Source: Deltaproteobacteria bacterium (GTDB taxonomy: Bacteria; Myxococcota_A; UBA796; SXON01). From it: a stretch of 64,000 bases of DNA. A program made the position numbers and the translations under genes. The stretch lies in assembly GCA_014191855.1 (NCBI GenBank), contig BJHF01000005.1, forward strand, positions 22,135 to 86,134, read 5' to 3'. Positions 18,649-28,326 of this stretch are shown piece by piece (position 1 is the first letter of the stretch; each line of letters starts with the position of its first letter). The notes below the pieces were generated by a model, which did no database searches, had not been told where the DNA came from, and was given only the letters and a program-made list of their open reading frames with translations.

Positions 18649-19281
18649 ATGGCCAAGGTCGATGTCTACAATCTCGCGAAGGAAAAGGTCGGTACCGCCG
18701 ACCTTTCTGACGCGGTCTTTGGCGCCGAGGTAAAGGAACACCTGTTCCACCTCGTCGTCCGCGCGCAGCTCGCTGCTCGCCGCCAGGGCACGCATGCTAC
18801 CAAGCAGCGGGCGATGGTGGCCGGTGGTGGCCGCAAGCCGTGGAAGCAGAAGGGAACGGGTCGGGCTCGCGCAGGGTCCACCCGGTCGCCTCAGTTCCGC
18901 GGTGGCGGCTCGGTCTTCGGGCCTCAGCCCCGAAGCCACGCGTTCGCCGTCAACAAGAAGGTCCGTCGGGCAGCGCTGCGTTGCGCGCTGAGCCGTCGCA
19001 GCGGTGAAGCGGCCCTGGTGGTCGTGGATCGGTTCAGCCTCCCCGAGGCGAAAACCCGTCACTTCCGCACCTTCATGAAGGCCTTCGGCTTCGAGAGCCT
19101 GCTCGTCGTCCTGCCCACGCTGGACGAGGCGGTTTCCCTCGCGGCCCGGAACATCCCGGGCGTGACCGTGCTGCCGGTGGAGGGGCTCAACGTCTACGAC
19201 GTGCTCCGCCACAAGAACATGGTCGTTGCACAGGATGCGATCGGCGCCATCGTCGAGCGTTTGGAGGTGGCCAATGGCTGA
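18649..19281 (+). CDS. rplD: 50S ribosomal protein L4
   Basis: L4 binds 23S rRNA domain I and extends a loop into the peptide exit tunnel; in E. coli it also represses the S10 operon. The 210-residue protein has the signature tunnel loop GGGRKPWKQKGTGRARAGS near residues 60-80 and a Rossmann-like C-terminal half (VVVDRFSLPEAKT, ILGL-type end DVLRHKNMVVAQDAI). The usual neighbour rplC (L3) is absent: only 16 bases separate rpsJ from this ATG. The stop overlaps the start of rplW by 8 bases. Confidence 0.97.
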   Translation: MAKVDVYNLAKEKVGTADLSDAVFGAEVKEHLFHLVVRAQLAARRQGTHATKQRAMVAGGGRKPWKQKGTGRARAGSTRSPQFRGGGSVFGPQPRSHAFAVNKKVRRAALRCALSRRSGEAALVVVDRFSLPEAKTRHFRTFMKAFGFESLLVVLPTLDEAVSLAARNIPGVTVLPVEGLNVYDVLRHKNMVVAQDAIGAIVERLEVANG

Positions 19282-19561
19282 AATCCACGAGATCATCCTC
19301 CGCCCGCTCGTGACCGAGCGTTCCGCGCAGGCTGAAGCCACCGAGAACACCTACGTGTTCCAGGTCGGCGACAACGCCAACAAGCACGAGATCAAGGCGG
19401 CGGTCGAGTCGTTCTTCTCCGTGAAGGTGGAAGATGTCCGTACCGTCCGCGTTCGCGGCAAGTACCGGCGCTTCGGCCGCTTCTACGGTAAGCGGTCCAA
19501 CTGGAAGAAGGCCTATGTGAAGCTCGCTTCCGGCCACTCCATCAACTTCTTCGAGGCCTGA
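19274..19561 (+). CDS. rplW: 50S ribosomal protein L23
   Basis: L23 lies at the tunnel exit and is the docking site for trigger factor and SRP. ATG 19274 gives 95 residues beginning [17 protein letters not shown], the usual start; it is inside the last codons of rplD (8-base overlap), implying translational coupling. The basic [21 protein letters not shown] segment contacts rRNA. Confidence 0.97.
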   Translation: MAEIHEIILRPLVTERSAQAEATENTYVFQVGDNANKHEIKAAVESFFSVKVEDVRTVRVRGKYRRFGRFYGKRSNWKKAYVKLASGHSINFFEA

Positions 19562-19562
19562 G

Positions 19563-20387
19563 ATGGGAACCCGTCGCTTCCGTCCGGTAACCCCGGGCAC
19601 GCGCTTCCTGGTGTCGGCGGACTTCGCAGACATCACCACTGATCGGCCTGAGCCGTCGCTGACCGTGCCGCTGAAGCGGACCGGCGGCCGGAACAACACC
19701 GGTCGGATGACGCAGCGCCGCATGGGCGGGGGCCACAAGCGCTCCTACCGCCTCATCGACTTCCGCCGCAACAAGCTTGATGTTCCCGCAAATGTGGCGA
19801 CGATCGAATACGATCCGAACCGCACCGCGCGCATCGCGCTCTTGCACTACACCGACGGCGAGAAGCGCTACATCCTGGCCCCCGTGGGCCTGGGCGTGGG
19901 CGATACCGTGGTGGCCTCCGACACCGCAGACATCAAGCCGGGGAACGCGATGCGTCTCACCTCGGTTCCGCTCGGCACCTTCGTCCACAATGTGGAATTG
20001 AAGATTGGCCGCGGTGGGCAGATGTGTCGCAGCGCCGGCAGCTACGCCCAGGTGATGGCGAAGGAAGGCAAGTACGTCCTCCTGCGCCTTCCCAGCGGCG
20101 AGCTCCGTCAGGTCCTCGGCGAATGCCGGGTTACCATCGGGCAGGTTGGCAATCTCGACCACGAGAACGAGCGCCTCGGCAAAGCCGGTCGCGCCCGTTG
20201 GCTCGGTTGGCGTCCGTTCGTTCGTGGCACCGCCATGAATCCCATCGACCACCCGCATGGCGGTGGTGAGGGCCGCACAAAAGGCGGTCGTCACCCGGTC
20301 ACTCCCTGGGGCAAGCCGACGAAGGGGTACAAGACCCGTTCGAAGAAGAAGCCCACCACTCGCTTCATCGTCAAGCGCCGCCGCTAG
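19563..20387 (+). CDS. rplB: 50S ribosomal protein L2
   Basis: L2 is essential for subunit joining and for peptidyl-transferase centre assembly. At 274 residues it matches the family. Conserved blocks include [20 protein letters not shown] (N-terminal rRNA-binding), VALLHYTDG-like strand, and the near-invariant [19 protein letters not shown] with the functionally important His. The C-terminus ends in TRFIVKRRR. It starts one base after the rplW stop. Confidence 0.98.
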   Translation: MGTRRFRPVTPGTRFLVSADFADITTDRPEPSLTVPLKRTGGRNNTGRMTQRRMGGGHKRSYRLIDFRRNKLDVPANVATIEYDPNRTARIALLHYTDGEKRYILAPVGLGVGDTVVASDTADIKPGNAMRLTSVPLGTFVHNVELKIGRGGQMCRSAGSYAQVMAKEGKYVLLRLPSGELRQVLGECRVTIGQVGNLDHENERLGKAGRARWLGWRPFVRGTAMNPIDHPHGGGEGRTKGGRHPVTPWGKPTKGYKTRSKKKPTTRFIVKRRR

Positions 20388-20399
20388 GAGCCGCCCGAC

Positions 20400-20684
20400 A
20401 TGGCACGTTCCGTAAAGAAGGGTCCGTTCGTAGACCAACACATCTTCGCCAAGACCTTGGCCGCTCGCGCGGCTGGGGGCGGCGCGAACCGTGTGATCAA
20501 AACCTGGAGCCGCCGCTCCACCATCCTCCCGGACTTCATCGGGCTGACCTTCGCCGTGCACAACGGTAAGAAGTTCGTCCCGGTGTACGTGTCCGAGAAC
20601 ATGGTTGGCCACAAACTCGGGGAGTTCGCCCACACGCGAACCTTCTACGGGCATGCGGCCGACCGCAAGACGAAGGTGAAGTGA
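20400..20684 (+). CDS. rpsS: 30S ribosomal protein S19
   Basis: S19 pairs with S13 in the 30S head near the A-site tRNA. The 94-residue protein has the typical [15 protein letters not shown] start and the [20 protein letters not shown] core. It follows rplB by 12 bases with GGAG upstream, and its TGA overlaps the rplV ATG. Confidence 0.98.
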   Translation: MARSVKKGPFVDQHIFAKTLAARAAGGGANRVIKTWSRRSTILPDFIGLTFAVHNGKKFVPVYVSENMVGHKLGEFAHTRTFYGHAADRKTKVK

Positions 20685-21034
20685 TGGACGCGACAGCTTC
20701 CCTCCGCTTCGCCCGGATCAGCGCCCGCAAGGCGCGCCTGGTCGCCGACGTCGTGCGTGGCAAACCGGCCGGACAGGCTGTCGAGGCGCTTCAGTTCCTC
20801 GACAAGAAGTCCGCGCCGATGATCGCCAAGCTCGTCGAATCGGCGATCGCGAACGCCGAGCAGTCGGCGAAGCAGGCGAACCGCGAGCTCGATGTCGATA
20901 CGCTCGTCATCAAGCGCATCGAGGTTGGCCAGGCTTCGGCGATGCGGCGGTTCCGGCCGCGCGCCCAGGGCCGGGCGACGCCGATCGTCAAGAAGACCGC
21001 TCACATCACTGTCGTCGTTGGCGAGGAGGCGTAA
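20684..21034 (+). CDS. rplV: 50S ribosomal protein L22
   Basis: L22 lines the peptide exit tunnel through a long beta-hairpin. ATG 20684 (overlapping the rpsS TGA) gives 116 residues; a GTG one codon earlier is an alternative. The [18 protein letters not shown] block and the hairpin tip region [20 protein letters not shown] are standard, with no macrolide-resistance-like deletion evident. Confidence 0.97.
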   Translation: MDATASLRFARISARKARLVADVVRGKPAGQAVEALQFLDKKSAPMIAKLVESAIANAEQSAKQANRELDVDTLVIKRIEVGQASAMRRFRPRAQGRATPIVKKTAHITVVVGEEA

Positions 21035-21036
21035 AC

Positions 21037-21684
21037 ATGGGCCAGAAGGTCAATCCGATCGGATTCCGTGTCGGCATCACCCGTCCGTGGGAATCCAAGT
21101 GGTACGCCGAGAAGGAGTACCAGCAGTTCCTCCACGAAGACATCAAGATTCGTCGGTACCTCAAGGAGAAGCTCTTCGTTGCGGGGATCTCCAAGATCCG
21201 CATCGAGCGGGCGGCGAACAAGGCGAAGGTGTTCATCTTCGCGGCGAAGCCCGGGATGGTCATCGACAAGCGGGCCAAGGGTCTGGATCAGCTCCGCGCC
21301 GATCTCCAGAAGCTCGTGCAGACCGAGATTTTCCTCAACGTCATGGAAGTGCGGAAGGTTGACACCGACGCGCTCCTCGTGGCGGAGAACATCGCCGCTC
21401 AGCTCGAGAAGCGTGTCAGCTTCCGGCGGGCGATGAAGAAGGGGATGACGCAGTCGAAGAAGGCCGGCGCCAAGGGCATCAAGGTGATGTGCGCGGGCCG
21501 GCTCGGTGGCTCCGAAATGAGCCGCACGGAGTGGTATCGCGAGGGCCGCGTGCCCCTGCACACCCTCCGCGCCGACGTCGACTACGGCCTCGCCGAGGCC
21601 AAGACCACCTACGGCGTCATTGGCGTCAAGGTTTGGATTTACAAGGGCGAACTTACGCCCGGCGAAGAAGACCGCTCGCAGTGA
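21037..21684 (+). CDS. rpsC: 30S ribosomal protein S3
   Basis: S3 forms part of the mRNA entry tunnel and helicase activity of the 30S head. The 215-residue protein starts [18 protein letters not shown] as expected, has an N-terminal KH type II domain (about 40-110) and the C-terminal [20 protein letters not shown] block. It begins 2 bases after rplV. Confidence 0.98.
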   Translation: MGQKVNPIGFRVGITRPWESKWYAEKEYQQFLHEDIKIRRYLKEKLFVAGISKIRIERAANKAKVFIFAAKPGMVIDKRAKGLDQLRADLQKLVQTEIFLNVMEVRKVDTDALLVAENIAAQLEKRVSFRRAMKKGMTQSKKAGAKGIKVMCAGRLGGSEMSRTEWYREGRVPLHTLRADVDYGLAEAKTTYGVIGVKVWIYKGELTPGEEDRSQ

Positions 21685-21696
21685 GAGGCTCGTGCA

Positions 21697-22116
21697 ATGC
21701 TCGTCCCTAAACGTGTAAAGTTCCGCAAGGTCCAGAAGGGCCGTAGCAATGGTCTCGCCTACCGTGGCGGGGACGTTTCTTACGGTGAATATGGGCTTCA
21801 GTCCGTAGACCCGGGCCGCCTCACCGCGCGCCAGATCGAAGCGGGGCGCGTTGCGCTCACCCGCTACGTGAAGCGCGGTGGCAAGATCTGGATCCGCGTC
21901 TTCCCCCACAAGCCGGTCACCAAGAAGGCCGCCGAGACCCGTCAGGGTACCGGTAAAGGCAACGTGGAGTTCTGGGTCGCGGTGGTGAAGCCCGGCACGG
22001 TGCTCTACGAGATCGAAGGTGTCACGGAAGAAATTGCGCGTGAGGCATTCCGCCTCGCGAGCCACAAGTTGCCCCTCGGCACCCGCTTTATCAAGCGGGA
22101 GGAGCACGTCGGATGA
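21697..22116 (+). CDS. rplP: 50S ribosomal protein L16
   Basis: L16 organises the A-site region of the 50S subunit. The 139-residue length is typical. It begins [16 protein letters not shown] and contains [21 protein letters not shown] and [19 protein letters not shown], the latter around the Arg that is hydroxylated in some species. The stop overlaps the rpmC start (ATGA). Confidence 0.98.
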   Translation: MLVPKRVKFRKVQKGRSNGLAYRGGDVSYGEYGLQSVDPGRLTARQIEAGRVALTRYVKRGGKIWIRVFPHKPVTKKAAETRQGTGKGNVEFWVAVVKPGTVLYEIEGVTEEIAREAFRLASHKLPLGTRFIKREEHVG

Positions 22117-22436
22117 GCAAGTCTACTGACCTGTCCGCGCTGTCGGACGAGGCGCTCGTTCACAACGAGCTCAACAGCCAACGCGTGCTCGCGGCCCACC
22201 AGCTGCGTCACGTCACTGGCAAGCTCGAGAACAACAGCCTGCTCGGCAAGGCACGCCGCGAGATCGCGCGCGCTCAGACGGAGATTCGCCGTCGTGAGTT
22301 GGCGAACGGTCTCGTGAATGGCGCGCTGCGTTCGGCGCACCTCGGCACGTTCAAGCCTGGCGCCCTCGGCGCTGGGCAGGAGGCCGGCGGCGGCTTCCTC
22401 AAGAATGTGCTTGACAGCAATCAGGGCGCAGAGTAA
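22113..22436 (+). CDS. rpmC: 50S ribosomal protein L29 with C-terminal extension
   Basis: L29 packs beside L23 at the tunnel exit and contributes to trigger factor and SRP docking. The first ~68 residues form the usual two-helix protein ([16 protein letters not shown], then [19 protein letters not shown]). The protein continues to 107 residues with a Gly/Ala-rich tail ([20 protein letters not shown]), whereas most bacterial L29 proteins end near 60-75. The tail would lie near the exit site; its role is unknown. It is coupled to rplP by a 4-base overlap. Confidence 0.93.
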   Translation: MSKSTDLSALSDEALVHNELNSQRVLAAHQLRHVTGKLENNSLLGKARREIARAQTEIRRRELANGLVNGALRSAHLGTFKPGALGAGQEAGGGFLKNVLDSNQGAE

Positions 22437-22452
22437 TCCGCGCTCCCTTCTC

Positions 22453-22503
22453 GGAGGGCGTCTAACGACGTCCTCCAACCCGTTGAAGTCCACGGACCGT
22501 GGA
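22453..22503 (+). promoter_or_regulatory. Two adjacent stem-loops in the rpmC-rpsQ gap
   Basis: GGAGGGCGT (22453-22461) pairs with ACGTCCTCC (22468-22476) apart from one mismatch, and TCCACGGACCGTGGA (22489-22503) is a near-perfect 7-bp palindrome. Both lie in the 104-base gap before rpsQ, the longest gap inside this part of the operon. No T-tract is present, so translational control or RNA processing is more likely than termination. Confidence 0.35.
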
Positions 22504-22540
22504 GACCTTCGGGCGAATCTACCCACCAACCAGGTGTTTT

Positions 22541-22837
22541 ATGGCTGCTGAGGGAACCAATGAGGTTGCCGGCGCTGCGTCGCGTGGTCGTCGTCGCTCC
22601 CTCCTCGGGCGCGTCGTGTCCGATAAGATGGACAAGACGATCGTGGTCGAAGTGGAGCGGACCCACAAGCACGCCACGTACCGCAAGTACGTGAAGTCGA
22701 GCAAGAAGTACAAGGCCCACGACGAAGAAAACGCCTGCAAGGTGGATGACTTCGTGGTGATCGAGGAGTCCCGCCCGCTCAGCGCTACCAAGCGTTGGGT
22801 CGTGGTGGAGCGTCGCCCGGCGGGGGGTGCTTCGTGA
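22541..22837 (+). CDS. rpsQ: 30S ribosomal protein S17
   Basis: S17 is a primary 16S rRNA-binding protein with an OB fold. ATG 22541, with AGGT upstream, gives 98 residues; an in-frame ATG at 22499 would run into the upstream stem-loops and is less likely. The core is typical: [21 protein letters not shown], then [21 protein letters not shown]. About 18 extra residues precede the core. The TGA overlaps the GTG of rplN. Confidence 0.96.
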   Translation: MAAEGTNEVAGAASRGRRRSLLGRVVSDKMDKTIVVEVERTHKHATYRKYVKSSKKYKAHDEENACKVDDFVVIEESRPLSATKRWVVVERRPAGGAS

Positions 22838-23202
22838 TCCAGGTGCAGTCCACGCTCGACGTGGCCGACAACTCTGGCGCCAAGAAGGTGATGTGCATCA
22901 AGGTCCTCGGTGGAAGCAAGCGTCGCTACGCTTCCCTGGGCGATGTGATCGTCGTCGCCGTGCAGGAAGCCATCCCGAACGGGAAGGTGAAGAAGGGCGA
23001 AGTGGCGAAGGCCGTCATCGTGCGCACCGCGAAAGAGGTGCGTCGGGCAGACGGGTCCTACATCCGCTTCGACAACAACTCTGCCGTGCTGATCGACGCC
23101 AAGGGCGAACCTGTCGGTACGCGCATTTTCGGCCCCGTGGCGCGCGAGCTCCGCAGCAAGGCCTATATGAAGATCGTTGCCCTCGCTCCTGAGGTCATCT
23201 GA
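22834..23202 (+). CDS. rplN: 50S ribosomal protein L14
   Basis: L14 contributes to intersubunit bridges B5 and B8 and is the docking site of RsfS. GTG 22834 gives exactly the canonical 122 residues, beginning [20 protein letters not shown] after the initiator, so longer starts are rejected. [21 protein letters not shown] and the [21 protein letters not shown] end are standard. The 4-base GTGA overlap with rpsQ implies coupling. Confidence 0.98.
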   Translation: MIQVQSTLDVADNSGAKKVMCIKVLGGSKRRYASLGDVIVVAVQEAIPNGKVKKGEVAKAVIVRTAKEVRRADGSYIRFDNNSAVLIDAKGEPVGTRIFGPVARELRSKAYMKIVALAPEVI

Positions 23203-23209
23203 GGCTCCC

Positions 23210-23542
23210 ATGAAGACCAAGCTGAAGCTCCATCGGGACGACGTTGTCGTCGTCATCGCCGGGAAGTTCAAGGGGCGCGTGGGCAAGATTGTCCGCGTGC
23301 TTCCGGAAGACGGCCGCGTGGTTGTCGAGGGCGTGGCGCTGCAGAAGCGCCACATGAAAGCCCAGGGCGATCAGGCGGGGCGAATCATTGAGAAGGAGCG
23401 CCCGCTCCACATCTCCAACGTGGCCCTCTGGAACGCCGACGAGAGTCGGCGCGTGAAGATCGGCTACAAAACCCAGGAAGACGGCACCAAGGTGCGCGTC
23501 GACAAGAAGACTGGGTCCACCCTCGATCAGGCGAAGGGGTAG
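23210..23542 (+). CDS. rplX: 50S ribosomal protein L24
   Basis: Assembly initiator protein at the tunnel exit rim. ATG 23210 gives 110 residues. The N-terminal KOW motif reads DDVVVVIAGKFKGRVGKIVRV, and the downstream block has ISNVALWNADESRRVKIGYK. It follows rplN by 7 bases. Confidence 0.97.
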   Translation: MKTKLKLHRDDVVVVIAGKFKGRVGKIVRVLPEDGRVVVEGVALQKRHMKAQGDQAGRIIEKERPLHISNVALWNADESRRVKIGYKTQEDGTKVRVDKKTGSTLDQAKG

Positions 23543-23545
23543 TTC

Positions 23546-24088
23546 ATGGCTCTCCGCGTACAGGAGCTGTACCGCTCTACGGTCACGCCCGCGCTCCAGA
23601 AGGAGTTCGGGTACGGCAACGTGATGCAGGTGCCCCGGCTCGACAAGATCGTGCTCAACACTTCGATCAAAGAAGCGACGCAAAACGTGAAGGTCCTCGA
23701 GACCGCCGCGGAAGAGCTGGCTTTGATCACCGGCCAGAAGCCGCAGATTCGCCGTGCCCGCAAGGCCATCGCGAACTTCAAGCTTCGCGCAGGTATTCCC
23801 ATCGGCGCGCGGGTCACCCTGCGTGGCGCCCGGATGTGGGAGTTCCTCGATCGGCTCATCAACATCGCGCTCCCCCGGGTGCGCGACTTCCGCGGGATCA
23901 ACCCCCGGGCGTTCGATGGCCGCGGCAACTATTCACTCGGTGTCACCGAGCAGATCATCTTCCCGGAGATCAACTACGACCGTGTGTCGAAAGTCACCGG
24001 GATGAACATCTCCTTCGTTACCACCGCGAACTCCGATGCGGAAGGCAAGGCGCTGTTGCAGCACCTCGGCCTCCCGTTCCGGCAGTAG
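23546..24088 (+). CDS. rplE: 50S ribosomal protein L5
   Basis: L5 binds 5S rRNA and contacts S13 across the central protuberance bridge. The 180-residue length is typical. Conserved blocks are [36 protein letters not shown] and [20 protein letters not shown]. It starts 3 bases after the rplX stop. Confidence 0.98.
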   Translation: MALRVQELYRSTVTPALQKEFGYGNVMQVPRLDKIVLNTSIKEATQNVKVLETAAEELALITGQKPQIRRARKAIANFKLRAGIPIGARVTLRGARMWEFLDRLINIALPRVRDFRGINPRAFDGRGNYSLGVTEQIIFPEINYDRVSKVTGMNISFVTTANSDAEGKALLQHLGLPFRQ

Positions 24089-24098
24089 GGGGCGCCAG

Positions 24099-24284
24099 AT
24101 GGCCAAAAAGTCCATGATCGCCAAGGCTGCGCGCCCGGCGAAGTTCTCCTCGCGCAAGTACAACCGCTGCCCACTCTGCGGTCGTCCTCGTGCATTCCTC
24201 CGCAACTTCAACATGTGCCGCATTTGCTTCCGCGCGCTCGCCCTCAAAGGCGAGATCCCGGGCGTGATGAAGGCGAGCTGGTAG
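24099..24284 (+). CDS. rpsN: 30S ribosomal protein S14, zinc-binding type
   Basis: S14 is a late-assembling 30S head protein. This is the short zinc-ribbon form: 61 residues with Cys24, Cys27, Cys40 and Cys43 as ligands (CPLC and CRIC). Gammaproteobacteria have the ~101-residue zinc-free form; the short type here is one sign that the host is not gammaproteobacterial. It starts 10 bases after rplE. Confidence 0.97.
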   Translation: MAKKSMIAKAARPAKFSSRKYNRCPLCGRPRAFLRNFNMCRICFRALALKGEIPGVMKASW

Positions 24285-24293
24285 GAGGCGCCG

Positions 24294-24692
24294 ATGATCA
24301 CCACCGATCCGATCGCGGACCTGCTCACGCGCATCCGCAACGGCCTCTCGGCTCGCCACAAGGCAGTCGTGATTCCGCGGTCCAAGATGAAGCTGGAGAT
24401 CGTGAAGATCCTCAAGGAAGAGGGCTTCATCGAGGGCTACATCGACCAGGCCGAGGTCGCTCGCCCGAGCGTCAAGGTCTTCCTCAAGTACGCAGACGGC
24501 AAGGCGGGGGTCATCCAAGGCCTCCAGCGCGTGTCGAGCCCGAGCCGGCGTTTCTACGTCGGCAAGGATGAGCTCCCCCGCGTTCGCAACGGTCTTGGCG
24601 TCGCGATCCTCACCACGCCTCGCGGCGTGCTCACCGACAAGGCGGCCCGTACGGCTGGCGTTGGCGGTGAAGTCATCTGCTACGTCTGGTAG
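24294..24692 (+). CDS. rpsH: 30S ribosomal protein S8
   Basis: S8 is a primary binder of 16S rRNA helix 21 and, in E. coli, represses the spc operon through a site near rplE. The 132-residue protein starts with the typical TDPIADLLTRIRNGLSARHK and ends with TPRGVLTDKAARTAGVGGEV. Upstream spacing of 9 bases is consistent with co-transcription. Confidence 0.98.
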   Translation: MITTDPIADLLTRIRNGLSARHKAVVIPRSKMKLEIVKILKEEGFIEGYIDQAEVARPSVKVFLKYADGKAGVIQGLQRVSSPSRRFYVGKDELPRVRNGLGVAILTTPRGVLTDKAARTAGVGGEVICYVW

Positions 24693-24701
24693 GAGCTGCC
24701 G

Positions 24702-25241
24702 ATGTCACGCATTGGAAAGCAGCCCATCGCCGTGCCCGCAGGGGTCTCGGTCTCGACGGGCCCCTCAGGGATCGTGGTCAAAGGGCCGAAGGGTGAACTC
24801 ACCCAGAACCTCGCCACGGGTGTCAAAATCGTTCAGGCTCCCGGCACGGTGTCCGTCGTTCGTGAGAACGATGAGCGTCAGTCCCGCTCGAATCACGGCC
24901 TTGTACGCGCCCTCCTCGCCAACATGGTGACGGGTGTGTCGAAGGGCTACGAGCGGCGGATGACCATCACGGGCGTCGGCTTCAAGGGCGAGATCAAGGG
25001 CAAGAACCTTGTGCTCGCGCTTGGGTACTCGCATGCGGTCGAGGTTCCTTTCCCCGCGGGCATCACGCTCGAGGTTGAGAAGCTCACCACGCTCATCATC
25101 AAGGGCGCCGATCGGCAGCTCGTGGGTGAGACGGCCGCCAAGCTGCGCTCGTTGCGCGCTCCCGACGCCTACAAGGGCAAGGGCATCCGCAACGAGGGCG
25201 AGAAGATCAAGCTGAAGGCCGGCAAGACGGCCAAGAAGTAG
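24702..25241 (+). CDS. rplF: 50S ribosomal protein L6
   Basis: L6 lies next to the sarcin-ricin loop and the factor-binding site. The 179 residues form two repeated domains; the start [17 protein letters not shown] and the C-terminal [18 protein letters not shown] are typical. It follows rpsH by 9 bases. Confidence 0.98.
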   Translation: MSRIGKQPIAVPAGVSVSTGPSGIVVKGPKGELTQNLATGVKIVQAPGTVSVVRENDERQSRSNHGLVRALLANMVTGVSKGYERRMTITGVGFKGEIKGKNLVLALGYSHAVEVPFPAGITLEVEKLTTLIIKGADRQLVGETAAKLRSLRAPDAYKGKGIRNEGEKIKLKAGKTAKK

Positions 25242-25251
25242 GGAGTCGCTC

Positions 25252-25620
25252 ATGACCATTCGTGAAGATCAGCTCCTCGCTCGCGGCCGCCGCAAGGCCC
25301 GCATTCGCGGCCGTATCCACGGCACCGCCGAGCGTCCGCGCATGTCCGTGTACCGCACGGGCAATCACATCTATGCCCAGCTCGTCGATGACGACGCCGG
25401 CGTGACCCTCGCCTCGGCCTCCACGCTCTCTCCTGAGCTGAAGGGTCGCGAAGGGCACGGCGGAAACTCCGACGCCGCCAAGGCCGTCGGCGCCCTGGTC
25501 GCCACCAAAGCCATCGCCGCGAACATCACGAAGGTGGTGTTTGACCGGAATGGTTTCCTCTACCACGGCCGCGTGAAGGCCCTCGCAGACGGCGCTCGCG
25601 AAGCGGGCCTCGACTTCTAG
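25252..25620 (+). CDS. rplR: 50S ribosomal protein L18
   Basis: L18 mediates 5S rRNA attachment to the large subunit. At 122 residues it is standard, with the basic N-terminal [20 protein letters not shown], the core [16 protein letters not shown], and the C-terminal [20 protein letters not shown]. The 38-base gap to rpsE holds no feature. Confidence 0.98.
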   Translation: MTIREDQLLARGRRKARIRGRIHGTAERPRMSVYRTGNHIYAQLVDDDAGVTLASASTLSPELKGREGHGGNSDAAKAVGALVATKAIAANITKVVFDRNGFLYHGRVKALADGAREAGLDF

Positions 25621-25658
25621 CCTTTCACGTCGGCGCACACGTGCGCTGCGGAGCTCCA

Positions 25659-26246
25659 ATGTCCTTTCCTGATCGTAAGAAGAGTGGTCCTCCCCGCAAG
25701 GTTGCGGACGACGCGCAGCTCATCGAGAAGAACATCTACGTCAACCGCGTCGCGAAGGTCGTGAAGGGCGGTCGTCGGTTCTCCTTTGCCGCCCTCGTGG
25801 TGGTGGGAAACGGCGACGGTCGCATCGGCATCGGCCAGGGCAAGGCGAACGAAGTTCCCGAGGCGGTGCGCAAGGCCACTGAGCGCGCGCGTCGCTCCAT
25901 GTTCGATGTCCCGGTCGTGGACGGCACCGTGCCGCACGTCATCCAGGGTCGGTTCGGCGCGGGCAAGGTGCTGCTTCGTCCGGCCAACCCCGGTACGGGC
26001 GTCATCGCCGGTCCTGTGGTTCGCGCGCTGCTTGACGCCGCGGGCTACCACAACGTGCTCACCAAGAGCCTTGGCAGCTCCAACCCGTACAACGTGGCCA
26101 AGGCCACGGTGGAAGCGTTGCGCACCGTTGAGTCTCCGGCGATGGTGGCGGCGCGCCGCGGCAAGTCGATCGAACACGTCATCGGCAACTACGACCTCGC
26201 CCACCGCGTGTGGTCGAAGGACGCTGGCTCGAAGGAGAACGCATGA
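25659..26246 (+). CDS. rpsE: 30S ribosomal protein S5
   Basis: S5 lies at the mRNA entry site and affects decoding fidelity. ATG 25659 with GGAGCT upstream gives 195 residues. The double-stranded RNA-binding-like N-terminal domain ([20 protein letters not shown]-type segment at about 23-43) and the C-terminal [20 protein letters not shown] block are intact. About 20 residues at each end extend past the conserved core. The stop overlaps the rpmD start by 4 bases. Confidence 0.98.
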   Translation: MSFPDRKKSGPPRKVADDAQLIEKNIYVNRVAKVVKGGRRFSFAALVVVGNGDGRIGIGQGKANEVPEAVRKATERARRSMFDVPVVDGTVPHVIQGRFGAGKVLLRPANPGTGVIAGPVVRALLDAAGYHNVLTKSLGSSNPYNVAKATVEALRTVESPAMVAARRGKSIEHVIGNYDLAHRVWSKDAGSKENA

Positions 26247-26434
26247 CCCGGCTGAAAGTAACGCTCTCCCGCTCGCAGATCGGCTGCAGTGAGCGTCAGC
26301 GCGCGACCCTTCGGGGTCTCGGCTTGCGGAAGATTGGCGGCTCGCGCCTCTTGGAGAACACTCCGAGCGTGCGCGGCATGGTGAAGGCGGTGATTCACCT
26401 CATCGAGGTGGCGGAGGTCTCCAGTGGCGGATGA
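26243..26434 (+). CDS. rpmD: 50S ribosomal protein L30
   Basis: Small bacterial L30, 63 residues from ATG 26243, with the ferredoxin-like core [21 protein letters not shown] and [18 protein letters not shown]. It overlaps rpsE by 4 bases and rplO by 11 bases, implying coupled translation. Confidence 0.96.
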   Translation: MTRLKVTLSRSQIGCSERQRATLRGLGLRKIGGSRLLENTPSVRGMVKAVIHLIEVAEVSSGG

Positions 26435-26876
26435 ACTGAGCCGGTTGAAGCCTGTCAAGGGCGCTCAACAGAAGCGTACGCGCATCGGTCGTGGGCAGGG
26501 CTCCGGCCTTGGCAAGACGGCGGGCCGTGGCACCAAGGGCCAACAGGCCCGCGCGGGCTACACCCGTCGGTGGGGTTTTGAAGGCGGCCAGATGCCCCTT
26601 CAGCGCCGGTTGCCGAAGGTGGGCTTCCGTAACTTCAACAAGAAAGACTACGAGTGCGTGAACGTCGGGAAGCTCGCTTCCCTGGCGGCGGGCACCGTGG
26701 TGGACGCAGCGGCGCTGAAGGCGGCCGGCGTCATCTCCCGCATCGGGCGGGACGGTGTGAAGGTCCTCGGCGGCGGCGACGTCACCGTGACCCTGACCGT
26801 TCGCGTCGCGAAGGTCTCCGCGAGCGCTCGCGCCAAGATCGAAGCCGCTGGCGGCACGGTCGAGGGCGGGGAGTGA
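26424..26876 (+). CDS. rplO: 50S ribosomal protein L15
   Basis: L15 stabilises the 23S rRNA core during late assembly. The start is GTG at 26424, overlapping rpmD. The 150-residue protein has the characteristic [20 protein letters not shown] and [18 protein letters not shown] segments and an ending [17 protein letters not shown]. The 88-base gap after it contains a short GC hairpin (GCGGC/GCCGC) ahead of secY. Confidence 0.98.
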   Translation: MADELSRLKPVKGAQQKRTRIGRGQGSGLGKTAGRGTKGQQARAGYTRRWGFEGGQMPLQRRLPKVGFRNFNKKDYECVNVGKLASLAAGTVVDAAALKAAGVISRIGRDGVKVLGGGDVTVTLTVRVAKVSASARAKIEAAGGTVEGGE

Positions 26877-26964
26877 CCGTGCGGCTTCGGCCGCGCTCGT
26901 TTGCTTTCAAGGGCCCGCTTGCCTTCGTGGGGCGGGCGTTTAGCCTTTCGCGCCGGAGTGTGGC

Positions 26965-28314
26965 ATGACGCGCTGGATTTCGACCGTCTGGCGCATGCCG
27001 GATCTGCGCAGCCGGGTGTTGTTCACGCTCGGTATGCTGGCCATTTTCCGGCTCGGCGTGCACATCCCCGCACCTGGCGTGGATCGCGAGGCCCTTGCGC
27101 GCACGATTGAGCAGAACAGCCAGTCGATGTTCGGGCTGTACAACATGTTCAGCGGTGGTGCGCTGGCGAACTTCAGCATCTTCGTGCTGGGGATCATGCC
27201 GTACATCACGGCCAGCATCATCGTGCAGATCCTCACGGTGGCCATCCCCTCGCTCGAGCGAATCTCGAAAGAAGGGCAGCAGGGCAAGGGTCGAATCACC
27301 CAATACACGCGCTACGCAACCATCGGCATTGCCCTGGTGCAGGGTGTGCTGATGGTGGCCATCCCTTTGGAGTCCATGAAGTCGGACCTTGGGACCAGCA
27401 TCGTGCTCGATCCTGGTTGGACCTTCCGCATGATCACCGCCATCACACTCACGGCGGGTAGCTGCTTCGTGATGTGGATCGGTGAGCAGATCACGGAGCG
27501 CGGAATCGGCAATGGAAGTTCGCTCATCATCACCGCAGGCATCGTTTCCCGGCTTCCCAGCGCGGTGCAAAACAGCATCCTGAAGCTGCAGAACGGGGAG
27601 AACAACCTGTTGGAGCTCACCATCGTCGTGTTGGCGATGGTGGTGGTCGTGGGCTTGATCGTTTGGATTGAGCGGGCGCAGCGCCGCATTCCGATCCAAT
27701 ACGCAAAGCGGGTGGTCGGCCGGAAGGTCTACAACGGCGCGCAGTCGAGCCATCTGCCGCTGAAGATCAACACCGCCGGCGTCATTCCTCCGATCTTCGC
27801 GTCCAGCGTGCTGATGGCCCCCGCCACTGTGCTCACGTTCACCAAGGCGCCGCTCGTCGCCGCCATTGCCTCGGCCCTGCAGCCGGGTGCCTGGTTGTAC
27901 AACTACGCGGAAGCGGGACTGATCGTCTTCTTCGCCTACTTCTACACGGCGATGGTGTTCAATCCCGTGGACGTGGCGGATAACCTCAAGAAGCACGGTG
28001 GCTACATTCCGGGCATTCGTCCGGGGAAGCAGACGGCTGAGTACATCGATCACATCCTGACCCGGCTCACGGGCGTGGGCGCCTTGTACATGGCCGCGGT
28101 GTGCATCCTGCCGCTGATCATCACCAAGTACTACGGCGTGCCGTTTGCGTTTGGCGGTACTGGCCTGTTGATCGTGGTGAATGTGTCGCTCGACACCGTC
28201 GCGCAGATCGAGGCGCAGATGCTCACCCAACACTACGACGGGATCAACGGGCCGCAGGCGCCGGGGATGAGCGGCGGGCGCCGCCGGATCCTCGCGAACG
28301 CCGCTCAGATCTGA
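26965..28314 (+). CDS. secY: Protein translocase subunit SecY
   Basis: Channel-forming subunit of SecYEG in the inner membrane, pairing with SecE (1396). The 449-residue protein shows ten hydrophobic segments. The SecY signatures LGIMPYITASIIVQIL near residue 75 and the cytoplasmic loop RRIPIQYAKRVVGRK near 240 are clear. ATG 26965 lies in the usual position between rplO and adk. Confidence 0.98.
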   Translation: MTRWISTVWRMPDLRSRVLFTLGMLAIFRLGVHIPAPGVDREALARTIEQNSQSMFGLYNMFSGGALANFSIFVLGIMPYITASIIVQILTVAIPSLERISKEGQQGKGRITQYTRYATIGIALVQGVLMVAIPLESMKSDLGTSIVLDPGWTFRMITAITLTAGSCFVMWIGEQITERGIGNGSSLIITAGIVSRLPSAVQNSILKLQNGENNLLELTIVVLAMVVVVGLIVWIERAQRRIPIQYAKRVVGRKVYNGAQSSHLPLKINTAGVIPPIFASSVLMAPATVLTFTKAPLVAAIASALQPGAWLYNYAEAGLIVFFAYFYTAMVFNPVDVADNLKKHGGYIPGIRPGKQTAEYIDHILTRLTGVGALYMAAVCILPLIITKYYGVPFAFGGTGLLIVVNVSLDTVAQIEAQMLTQHYDGINGPQAPGMSGGRRRILANAAQI

Positions 28315-28326
28315 GAGGAGGCTTCG

